Below, piece after piece: positions 6,777 to 13,126 of a stretch of DNA of 13,126 nucleotides. The notes below the pieces were generated by a model. It had not been told where the DNA came from, made no database searches, and was given only the letters and a program-made list of their open reading frames with translations. Each line of letters opens with the position of its first letter. The first letter of the stretch is position 1. Where the stretch lies: NCBI GenBank assembly GCA_041745535.1, contig JBGTIS010000387.1, forward strand, positions 1 through 13,126, written 5' to 3'. The position numbers and the translations under genes were made by a program. The stretch is from JBGTIS01 sp041745535. GTDB taxonomy: Bacteria; Bacteroidota; Bacteroidia; Cytophagales; Cyclobacteriaceae.

Positions 6777-7835
6777 TTACCAAAAAGGAGGTCGTTCTGT
6801 GGTGGCACCAAAAATTCTGCTGCAATCGAAACAGAAATCAGCCGGAAATTCTCCGGCGCATTCGGGGAATGGGCTAATAGGTCCGCCAGGATTATTGGGC
6901 ACCTCACCCCTGCTAATGAAAAATCTTTTTTCGGTATAAGCCGAAACCTGGAAATTTCCCAGCACGATTTCATCATTATCGTCCACATTACATATGTTTC
7001 CGATAATCTGCGCGGGAGCCGGATCAAAAATAGAACCTGCCGATTCAATCTGTTCATTAATTTTATTCCAGTAATCGTACGTGCTTCTGGTTAACGAATA
7101 TTGTTTCACCCGAACACTATACCGGGCACCCAGTTTGGCGCCCCGTTTTGGCACAAACAGGATAGGTTGGTTACTAATTACATCTTTTTCCAAATTACTG
7201 GTAGTACCCAGTATAATACTTCGATAAATATTGCCATAAATCCAGCAGGTAGAAGGCGTGCTGATAGATTCGGGCGTTACCGTATTCACCTCATAGGTTT
7301 CGGCCCATTCCCAACGATAAAACCCAGGATTCGAGGTTTTACTCCCAGTACTGACATAAATTCGCATGCCCCATTGGGTAAGAAGGTCATTTAAAGCACT
7401 CAGATAATTTACACTTTCCAGTTTGGCATAAATACTATCGATGGGGGGTACCGGTACCATCGTTTCAGGTTGGGAGGCATACCTTTTTCCATCAGGAGTA
7501 GTAATGCGCAACTGATAGATTTTGCCTGGTTCCCCAACCCGGTCAGCATCTTCGGGTACATATACCCCTGGTTCCGATTCTGTTAGATATATTTCTTCGT
7601 CTGCGTTGCTACTGATGGTGACCTGGGCGCCCGATATTTTTTCTCCTTCATAGCTTTTTAAACTGGACGATGAATAGCTTAACTCCACCTGCCAGGCCCC
7701 TGTCTGATCGGTAATTTTGCCATCCACCACCAGTAAAGTGGTGCCTGATACACTGTCTTCCACATCAAACGGACTGATGCAGGCAATCCATAACAGTGGC
7801 GATAACAGATATATGAGGTTGACTATCCTTTTCAT
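6777..7835 (-). CDS. DUF4249 domain-containing lipoprotein
   Basis: The protein has 352 residues. The N-terminus MKRIVNLIYLLSPLLWIAC gives a lipoprotein signal with Cys19 as the likely lipidated residue; the lipobox (LWIAC) is slightly off consensus. The mature part opens with ISPFDVED and LLVVDGKITDQTGAWQVELS, then GAQVTISSNADEEIYLTE and GKIYQLRITTPDGKRYASQPE, the beta-rich Ig-like pattern typical of DUF4249. The C-terminus contains the usual later segments ending in cysteines (EFPADFCFDCSRIFG). It lies 7 nt after the TonB-dependent receptor and 5 nt before the macroglobulin-like gene, so it is the middle gene of the operon. DUF4249 proteins habitually accompany TonB-dependent receptors in Bacteroidota. 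A surface or periplasmic accessory role is inferred, with no known ligand. Confidence 0.87.
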   Translation of the reverse strand: MKRIVNLIYLLSPLLWIACISPFDVEDSVSGTTLLVVDGKITDQTGAWQVELSYSSSSLKSYEGEKISGAQVTISSNADEEIYLTESEPGVYVPEDADRVGEPGKIYQLRITTPDGKRYASQPETMVPVPPIDSIYAKLESVNYLSALNDLLTQWGMRIYVSTGSKTSNPGFYRWEWAETYEVNTVTPESISTPSTCWIYGNIYRSIILGTTSNLEKDVISNQPILFVPKRGAKLGARYSVRVKQYSLTRSTYDYWNKINEQIESAGSIFDPAPAQIIGNICNVDDNDEIVLGNFQVSAYTEKRFFISRGEVPNNPGGPISPFPECAGEFPADFCFDCSRIFGATTERPPFW

Positions 7836-7842
7836 AAAGCTC

Positions 7843-10533
7843 TCAAAACTTGAAGTTATAAGAAACTGAAGGAAAAGGCCGGCCCAGCACAGCTAGCTGG
7901 TAGGCTGAAAGCTGCGCACCCTGGTCGTTCTTAAAAAATATCGAATACGGATTTTTTCTGCCATATACATTATAAATTGAAAAGGTCCAACTGGAATCCC
8001 ACATTTTCTTTTTCTTCAGGTTCCCATCAATGGAAAACGACACATCCAGCCGATGATAGGCAGGTATGCGGTACTGGTTTCTTTCAGAATAGTTAGGAAT
8101 GGTATAATTGCCCAGGCTATAACTACCTTCCGGCAGGGTAATGGGACGCCCACTGTTCAATGTAAAATTCGCTCCCAACCGAACGCGGCGGGTAAACTGG
8201 TAATTGGCTACCACGGTAAGGTCGTGTGGTTTGTCAAAAGCAGACGGATAAAATTTTCCCAGATTAATGCGTTCCTCACGGTATTCACTTTCCACCTTTC
8301 GCAGCGAACGGGAGTAGGTATACGACAGCCAGCCCGTAAGGCGTCCGATATTTTTGGCGATAAATAACTCAACACCATAGGCCCTGCCCAATCCATTTAG
8401 CAAATCCGTTTCCAACTGCTGGTTCATCAGCAACTGGGCTCCGTTTTTATATTCTACCAGATTGTTAATGTCTTTATAATACACCTCCACCGAACTTTCG
8501 ATGGCGTTTCCTATGGAGTTTCTAAAATATCCCAATGCGATCTGATCGCCAATCTGTGGCTGGATGTATCGGTCGCTTAACTTCCAGATATCGGTTGGGG
8601 TAATGGAAGTGGTATTGGAAATTAAATGCAGGTTTTGCCTCAGGCGGTTGTAACTTACTTTAACACTGCTGCGCCCGGTAATACCAATTTTTAAAGAAAT
8701 ACGTGGTTCAGGTCCCTGGTAACTGGCAATGGTTTCGCCCGAAGAATAAGCAACTGTATCGGTTATTGAATTAATACTTTTCGCGAAGCCTGCTTCATAC
8801 CTGTAATCAGTGCCCGGCCCCAGGTTCGCGTACCAGTTATAGCGCAGGCCATAATTAAGTGTAATGTTGCGGCTAATGGTAAATTCATCGTTAAAATACA
8901 ATGAGAGTTCTGTCGATTGCTCTTTTTCCAGCGTTTCAGGATGGATCAGCGAATTTTCGCCCCAGGGCTCCAGCTTTCCCGGACTAAAATGATAACCTGT
9001 TACATTTACGCCCAGGTCGAGCTGATGATGGTCGGAAGGGAAATAGGTGAAGCTGAGTTGCGCCTGCGTGGTAGAAAAACCGGAGGTAAGTCGTTGGTTT
9101 TTCAGGCTGTCTTCCCGGCTGCTTACTTCATATGCAAACCCGGAATAGGTAGCTTTCAATTCTGATAAAAACTTTGGAGAAATCAGGTAATTCCACTGCA
9201 CGGCCAGGCCTTCATTGCCATATCCGTAGCCATTTTCGCCCGCATACACAAAATTGTCGTGGCTTTTATAGGCGGAAAGGGTAAGCTTATGCTTTTCGTT
9301 AAACCGGTAATTAAACCGGGCATTCACATCGTAGAAGGAAGCCTCACTTTTCTTCAGGTTAATATCTTTGATGCCGCGCAAAATCCAGTCGGAATAGGTG
9401 GTACGGCCACCCAGCAGCAATGAGCTTTTATCTTTCACCAGCGGCACTTCCAGGGTAAGCCTGCTGGATACCAGTCCGATGCCGCCGGTGCCCTGCACTT
9501 TCCTAAGGTTAGCCTCTTTTAAATCCACATCCAGTACCGAAGAAATTCTACCCCCATACTGAGCCGGAATGCCTCCTTTGTACAGCGTAGCGCCCTGCAG
9601 CAAATCGGAATTAAAGGCCGAAAAAAATCCGAATAAATGAGACGGATTAAAAATGGGAATGCCATCCAGCAATACCAGATTTTGTCCTGAATCGCCACCC
9701 CGCACATTAAAACCTGACGAGGCTTCGCCAGCCACACTTACTCCCGGCAGCAGCTCAATGGAATTGATCAGATCGACTTCACCTAAAAAAGCCGGCAGTT
9801 TTTTTACCGACTGGATATCTAACCGGACGGCACTCATCTGGGAACTGGCAAAATTGGCATCTTCTGCCTTGTCGGTAATTACTACTTCCTCCAATCGGGC
9901 GGTGCTTTCATACAGGTCCATCGAAAAAGTGCCATCCGACAAAATTTTAATGTCTTTCTGCTCGGCTTCATACCCTACCGAGTTGATGCGCAAATGATGT
10001 ATACCTGCAGGCAGGCTGAATGAATAATAACCATTCAGGTTGGTGGAAGTACCCTGTTGCAGGTCTTCGGCAAAAATACCGGCACCAATTATAACCTCGC
10101 CGGTGGAACCGTCCCGGATATATCCTGAAAGTTTGGCAGGTTGGCCGTTGGTATGAAGGGAATCGCCCACGATAATGACATCCTGATCGGCACTTTGGGT
10201 ACGCCGTGCGGCCTGAATGGCCCCCGGACTTTTCATTAAAATAATATAGGCAGGCTCGTAAACAATAAAAGAGATGTCAGTACCCTGCAAGGTATTGGTT
10301 AAAACCTGTGTCAAGGGCGTTTGGTTAAATGTTCCGTTTACTTTGATAGGTTGCACCCATTCTGTTACAAAAAAGAAACGCACCGCATGTCGCGTTTCTA
10401 CCTGCTCAATAAAAGTGATAAAGGGAGTATTTTGATATTGACCGCTGATACTGACCTCTTCCGGATTCTGCGCATAGAGGTGCTGAATCAGAAGCAGCCA
10501 CAAAAAGCATGACTGCATAACAAACTTTGGCAT
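7843..10533 (-). CDS. TonB-dependent outer-membrane receptor with STN and CarboxypepD_reg-like domains
   Basis: The protein has 896 residues. The signal peptide is MPKFVMQSCFLWLLLIQHLYA, with cleavage before QNPEE. An STN domain (about 25-102, FITFIEQVETRHAVRFFFV to PAYIILMK) suggests signalling or TonB-related contacts in the periplasm. A CarboxypepD_reg-like domain follows at about 134-215 (LSGYIRDGSTGEVIIGAGIF, then LNGYYSFSLPAG and INSVGYE). The plug is at about 235-340 with FNVRGGDSGQNLVLLDGIPIFNPSHLFGFF and GGIPAQYGGRISSVLDV. The rest is a 22-strand-type barrel ending in aromatic F-K-F, as expected for BAM-dependent assembly. It is first in a leftward three-gene operon. No SusD gene adjoins; DUF4249 takes that neighbouring position. 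The substrate cannot be read from the sequence. Confidence 0.95.
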   Translation of the reverse strand: MPKFVMQSCFLWLLLIQHLYAQNPEEVSISGQYQNTPFITFIEQVETRHAVRFFFVTEWVQPIKVNGTFNQTPLTQVLTNTLQGTDISFIVYEPAYIILMKSPGAIQAARRTQSADQDVIIVGDSLHTNGQPAKLSGYIRDGSTGEVIIGAGIFAEDLQQGTSTNLNGYYSFSLPAGIHHLRINSVGYEAEQKDIKILSDGTFSMDLYESTARLEEVVITDKAEDANFASSQMSAVRLDIQSVKKLPAFLGEVDLINSIELLPGVSVAGEASSGFNVRGGDSGQNLVLLDGIPIFNPSHLFGFFSAFNSDLLQGATLYKGGIPAQYGGRISSVLDVDLKEANLRKVQGTGGIGLVSSRLTLEVPLVKDKSSLLLGGRTTYSDWILRGIKDINLKKSEASFYDVNARFNYRFNEKHKLTLSAYKSHDNFVYAGENGYGYGNEGLAVQWNYLISPKFLSELKATYSGFAYEVSSREDSLKNQRLTSGFSTTQAQLSFTYFPSDHHQLDLGVNVTGYHFSPGKLEPWGENSLIHPETLEKEQSTELSLYFNDEFTISRNITLNYGLRYNWYANLGPGTDYRYEAGFAKSINSITDTVAYSSGETIASYQGPEPRISLKIGITGRSSVKVSYNRLRQNLHLISNTTSITPTDIWKLSDRYIQPQIGDQIALGYFRNSIGNAIESSVEVYYKDINNLVEYKNGAQLLMNQQLETDLLNGLGRAYGVELFIAKNIGRLTGWLSYTYSRSLRKVESEYREERINLGKFYPSAFDKPHDLTVVANYQFTRRVRLGANFTLNSGRPITLPEGSYSLGNYTIPNYSERNQYRIPAYHRLDVSFSIDGNLKKKKMWDSSWTFSIYNVYGRKNPYSIFFKNDQGAQLSAYQLAVLGRPFPSVSYNFKF

Positions 10534-10691
10534 TCGTAAAGGGTTAATTTAGCTTAACAAGCTACAATAATTTTCCTCTTCCGCAAAGCACCTTCAGCAA
10601 TAATAGATAAGCAGGGATTTTTACCCTAAGTTTCGCTTTAATCAATCTATGAAAAACAGGTAAAATCTGTAAAATACTATTTATTACAAGA
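10534..10691 (-). promoter_or_regulatory. Upstream region of the receptor operon
   Basis: This 158-bp gap must hold the promoter for the three-gene leftward operon, since the preceding gene is co-oriented but well separated. On the minus strand a TATTATTG sequence (one mismatch from the Bacteroidota -7 box TAnnTTTG) lies near 10597-10604, about 65 nt before the start codon. No convincing -33 element, operator or terminator was found. Confidence 0.25.
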
Positions 10692-11549
10692 TTACCGAAT
10701 CTGGCTTTCCAGGAAGTTAATACTTTGTGGCACCTGCGTGGTCACATTAGGGCTTTCATCCTCTATATAGTAATACTTCACTCCTGCCTTTTTGGCGGCT
10801 TTCAATATGGCCGGCAGGTCCAGTTGCCCCGTACCCAGCGCTACGTCATTCTCTACCGGTGTATGACCTGAATAATCACCTTTTACGCCCTTTTTCAGGT
10901 CTTTTACGTGCATAAGTTTGAAACGCTTGCCATATTTTTTCAGCAACTTTGCAGGATCCTCACCTGGATGAAACACCCACAACACATCCATTTCGAAGCT
11001 GACATAGGCAGGATCGGTTTGTTCTGCCATATAGTCAAAATAGGTACCGTTTTCATATGGCTGGAACTCGTAGCCATGATTGTGGTAACAGAAGGTAAGC
11101 CCATGGTTTTCTTTCAGTATTTTACCGGCCCGGTTAAAATCTTCCACCGCTTTTTTGGCATCGTCCAAAGAAAATGTACCTTCATGCGGAATCCAGGCCA
11201 CCCGCACATAACTGGCGCCCAGGGTTTTGGCGTTTTGGGCCACTTCTTCGGTATTATTCACCAGCGCGTCGTAGCTTACGCCGAAAGAAGTACAGATCAT
11301 ATTCCGTTCGTCCAGCATGTTGCGAAGGGCTTCCGGCTCGCTGCCAAACAAATTAGAAAATTCCATATTTCTGATGCCCAATGCCTGAATGGTATCCAGG
11401 GTTTTCGCTATGTCTTTTTCAAAACTGTGGCGATAGGTATACGACACCATACCGATATCATCAGGAAGCATTTTTTTTTGTTTTTGAGCAAGAGACAGGG
11501 TCACACACAGGCTCATCAGGATACAAAGCGATAGTATATTTTTTATCAT
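10692..11549 (-). CDS. Exported sugar phosphate isomerase/epimerase-like TIM-barrel protein
   Basis: The protein has 285 residues from the ATG at 11549; a TTG at 11573 would add eight residues before the signal peptide. The N-terminus IKNILSLCILMSLCVTLSLA directs export, with cleavage near A21. The rest is an AP-endonuclease-family-2 (xylose-isomerase-like) barrel: GMVSYTYR, IRNMEFSN, ICTSFGVSYD, then YHNHGYEF (about 154-161), FEMDVLWV (Glu186, Asp188), LMHVKDLK (His214) and YYYIEDE (Glu263). These carry the acidic and histidine residues that bind a divalent metal in this family. It is divergent from a gluconate-dehydrogenase-like pair, which suggests it acts on oxidised sugars. Relatives in Bacteroidota include 3-keto-glycoside lyases, so isomerase, epimerase or lyase activity are all possible. 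Export indicates a periplasmic substrate. Confidence 0.87.
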   Translation of the reverse strand: MIKNILSLCILMSLCVTLSLAQKQKKMLPDDIGMVSYTYRHSFEKDIAKTLDTIQALGIRNMEFSNLFGSEPEALRNMLDERNMICTSFGVSYDALVNNTEEVAQNAKTLGASYVRVAWIPHEGTFSLDDAKKAVEDFNRAGKILKENHGLTFCYHNHGYEFQPYENGTYFDYMAEQTDPAYVSFEMDVLWVFHPGEDPAKLLKKYGKRFKLMHVKDLKKGVKGDYSGHTPVENDVALGTGQLDLPAILKAAKKAGVKYYYIEDESPNVTTQVPQSINFLESQIR

Positions 11550-11659
11550 GATAACTTTAATAGGTAAATGCAATAATTTTAACTTTTTTTAACAGGAAAA
11601 GAAAATGTTTGCTAAGTTTATTAAATTATGAAAGTAAAACCTAATATTCTATACAACTT
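11550..11659. promoter_or_regulatory. Divergent promoter region between the isomerase and dehydrogenase genes
   Basis: This 110-bp, very AT-rich region separates two outward-facing transcription units and must contain start signals for both. On the plus strand TAAGTTTA near 11614-11621 is one base from the TAnnTTTG -7 consensus, about 40 nt before the ATG. I see no clear operator palindrome. The shared region would permit joint control of the isomerase and the oxidase subunits. Confidence 0.3.
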
Positions 11660-12223
11660 ATGAACAGACGATCGGCATTAAAACAGGCCGCCCTGATTGC
11701 CGGCGGTATCGCTTTGTTACCTTCCTGCAACTTCGGGCCGCAAAAGGTGGCTGTAGCGCTTAATAATTTACAGCTTGATCCTGATCATCAGGACCTGCTG
11801 GCCACCATTGTGGAAACCATTATTCCTTCGGACCAGTCTACCCCCGGTGGTGCCACGCTGAACCTGCACCATTTTGTGCTGGTGATGGTAGACGACTGTG
11901 AACCTAAAGAAATGCAGGAAAAATTTGTAGCCGGTCTGAAAGGAATAAAATCCTTTACAAAAACGCATTTGGACAGGTCATTTCCCGCGAAGGATCAGAA
12001 AAAGAACGAAGAGATGCTGACTGCGATTCTGGCCTTAAACGAGGCGCAGGAAGGCACGATGCCTGAGGCAGCGCACGTCAGAACCATGCTCACCATGGCC
12101 AAAGGATACAGCATCCGGGGGTACATGAACTCTCAGTATGTGATGACCGAAAAATTTCCCTATAAACTGGTGCCCGGTGCGTATCAGGCTTGTGTTTCTA
12201 CCAACGGCTTAACGGTAATGTAA
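11660..12223 (+). CDS. Gluconate 2-dehydrogenase subunit 3 family protein (small gamma subunit)
   Basis: The protein has 187 residues. The N-terminus MNRRSALKQAALIAGGIALL fits a twin-arginine signal (NRRSALK) and runs into LLPSC, so it may be a Tat-exported lipoprotein with Cys23 lipidated. The mature part has the family pattern: DLLATIVETIIPSDQSTPGGATLNLHHFVLVMVDDC, then a helical segment and Y-N-S-Q-Y near the C-terminus. In this family the small subunit is needed to fold and export the signal-less flavoprotein partner through Tat. That partner follows immediately, with TAATG overlap at 12221-12225. No cytochrome c subunit is seen in the window; it may lie beyond the edge or be replaced by another electron acceptor. 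Confidence 0.9.
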   Translation: MNRRSALKQAALIAGGIALLPSCNFGPQKVAVALNNLQLDPDHQDLLATIVETIIPSDQSTPGGATLNLHHFVLVMVDDCEPKEMQEKFVAGLKGIKSFTKTHLDRSFPAKDQKKNEEMLTAILALNEAQEGTMPEAAHVRTMLTMAKGYSIRGYMNSQYVMTEKFPYKLVPGAYQACVSTNGLTVM

Positions 12224-13126
12224 TGGCATATTTTAATATCGACAGCGAAAAAAACCGTACCTACGATGCTATTGTAATCGGTTCCGGCATCAGTGGTGGA
12301 TGGGCGGCCAAGGAACTTACTGAAAAAGGATTGAAAACGCTGGTGCTGGAAAGAGGCAGAGATGTACGGCACATCAAAGATTATCCTACCACCCACATGA
12401 TGCCCTGGGAGTTTAAGCACAAAGGGCAGATTCTTCAAAAAACAGCCGAAGAAAATCCCGTGGTGGGGAAGTGCTATGCCTTCAGGGAGGACACACAACA
12501 TTTTTTTGTAAAAGACAGGGAGCACCCGTATGTGCAGGACAAACCTTTCGACTGGATCCGGGGGTATCAGGTAGGCGGCAAATCCCTGATGTGGGCCCGC
12601 CATACCCAGCGGTGGAGCGATTTCGACTTTGAAGGACCCGCGCGGGATGGCTTTGCGGTAGACTGGCCCATCCGGTACCAGGACCTGGCACCGTGGTACA
12701 GTTATGTGGAGAAATTTGCAGGGATATCCGGCAATAAAGATGGCCTGGATAATCTGCCCGATGGAGAATTTTTACCTCCTATGGAGCTGAATTGTGTGGA
12801 GAAATATTTCAAGCAAAAGGTGGAGAGCCAGTACAAAGGGCGAAACCTGATTATTGCCCGGTGCGCGCATCTTACCCAACCACAACCCATACACCTGGAA
12901 CAGGGCCGGGGGCAATGCATGAACCGGGCTTTGTGCCAGCGGGGCTGCCCTTTTGGTGGGTACTTCAGCAGCAATTCGTCTACCCTGCCCTGGGCTGCCA
13001 AAACCGGCAACCTCACCCTCAGGCCACAGGCGGTAGTACATTCCATTGTATATGATGAAGGCAAGGAAAAAGCTACGGGAGTAAAGGTTATACATGCCGA
13101 AAGTAAAGAAATGATCGAATTTTATG
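12223..13126 (+). CDS. GMC-family FAD-dependent oxidoreductase (catalytic subunit), cut by the window edge
   Basis: At least 301 residues are visible, with no stop before the edge; family members are usually 550-580 long. The start ATG overlaps the TAA of the subunit 3 gene. Rossmann FAD motif: YDAIVIGSGISGGWAAKEL with GSGISGG at 20-26, and an acidic end to the second strand (LVLERG). A GMC signature-like region GYQVGGKSLMWARHTQRWS starts near 113. A cysteine motif C-X5-C-X3-C at 232, 238 and 242 (CMNRALCQRGCPFGG) resembles the [3Fe-4S]-binding site known in catalytic subunits of FAD glucose dehydrogenases. There is no signal peptide of its own, as expected if it is carried out by the Tat-signal subunit. 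It likely oxidises a sugar or glycoside hydroxyl in the periplasm; the substrate is unproven. Confidence 0.92.
   Translation, partial: MAYFNIDSEKNRTYDAIVIGSGISGGWAAKELTEKGLKTLVLERGRDVRHIKDYPTTHMMPWEFKHKGQILQKTAEENPVVGKCYAFREDTQHFFVKDREHPYVQDKPFDWIRGYQVGGKSLMWARHTQRWSDFDFEGPARDGFAVDWPIRYQDLAPWYSYVEKFAGISGNKDGLDNLPDGEFLPPMELNCVEKYFKQKVESQYKGRNLIIARCAHLTQPQPIHLEQGRGQCMNRALCQRGCPFGGYFSSNSSTLPWAAKTGNLTLRPQAVVHSIVYDEGKEKATGVKVIHAESKEMIEFY

Noticed and set aside
9653..9997. Plus-strand open frame inside the TonB receptor gene
   Set aside because: It is a shadow of the plug and CarboxypepD-encoding region on the opposite strand.
10613..10627. AGGG...CCCT small hairpin between the isomerase and receptor genes
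   Set aside because: The stem is only 4-bp with no T-run in the right position; too weak to call a terminator.
10656..10670. ACAG...CTGT hairpin followed by T-run on the minus strand, possible isomerase terminator
   Set aside because: It has four stem pairs and an interior mismatch; it could form by chance in AT-rich DNA.
10908..11534. 208-codon open frame on the plus strand, antisense to the isomerase gene
   Set aside because: It is fully covered by a well-supported gene on the other strand, the translation has no recognisable domain, and the composition looks like a mirror of the real frame.
12184..12603. 139-codon open frame on the minus strand across the subunit 3/GMC junction
   Set aside because: Both overlapped genes have clear family motifs; this translation has none.

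Overview
The window looks like chromosomal DNA of a Bacteroidota bacterium, most likely a cytophagia- or sphingobacteria-like lineage. The evidence is an STN/CarboxypepD-type TonB-dependent receptor next to a DUF4249 lipoprotein, a DUF2752/TM2 pair, a large macroglobulin-like protein carrying a TonB-plug-like segment, and starts mostly without a strong Shine-Dalgarno sequence. The lineage is inferred from protein families; there is no rRNA or other taxonomic marker.

Left edge to about 2.65 kb is a decayed accessory patch. Bases 15-136 hold repeats of a GGTGGTCA core, three in tandem at exactly 22-bp spacing plus an inverted pair. They resemble the multi-repeat terminus of an IS21-type insertion sequence. 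The repeat block supplies the stop codon of an AT-rich, 3'-truncated ApeA-like (HEPN family) anti-phage gene. That gene starts a few bases after an AAA_14/DUF4143 ATPase gene, which is itself split by an in-frame TGA. Upstream of the ATPase lie a long inverted repeat and an 86-bp GTCATTCC palindrome of the interspersed-repeat type.

2.65-4.41 kb is housekeeping-like: a leftward DUF2752-TM2 pair and, divergently, an ECF sigma factor overlapping (ATGA) a small two-helix membrane protein that may be its anti-sigma partner.

4.44-10.53 kb is one leftward operon with gaps of 5 and 7 nt: TonB-dependent receptor, DUF4249 lipoprotein, then a 776-residue exported protein combining macroglobulin-like domains, a CarboxypepD_reg-like domain and a barrel-less plug-like domain. 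It is probably an outer-membrane uptake or secretion complex with unknown substrate.

10.69-13.13 kb is a divergent sugar-oxidation locus. A signal-peptide-bearing sugar phosphate isomerase-like TIM barrel points left. A Tat-type gluconate 2-dehydrogenase subunit 3 and a GMC flavoprotein (cut by the window edge, with a CX5CX3C motif) point right, overlapping at TAATG. Together they suggest periplasmic oxidation of sugars or glycosides to keto-sugars and their further conversion.

The most unusual items are the broken ApeA/ATPase patch bounded by the 22-bp repeats, and the macroglobulin/plug protein coupled to the receptor operon.
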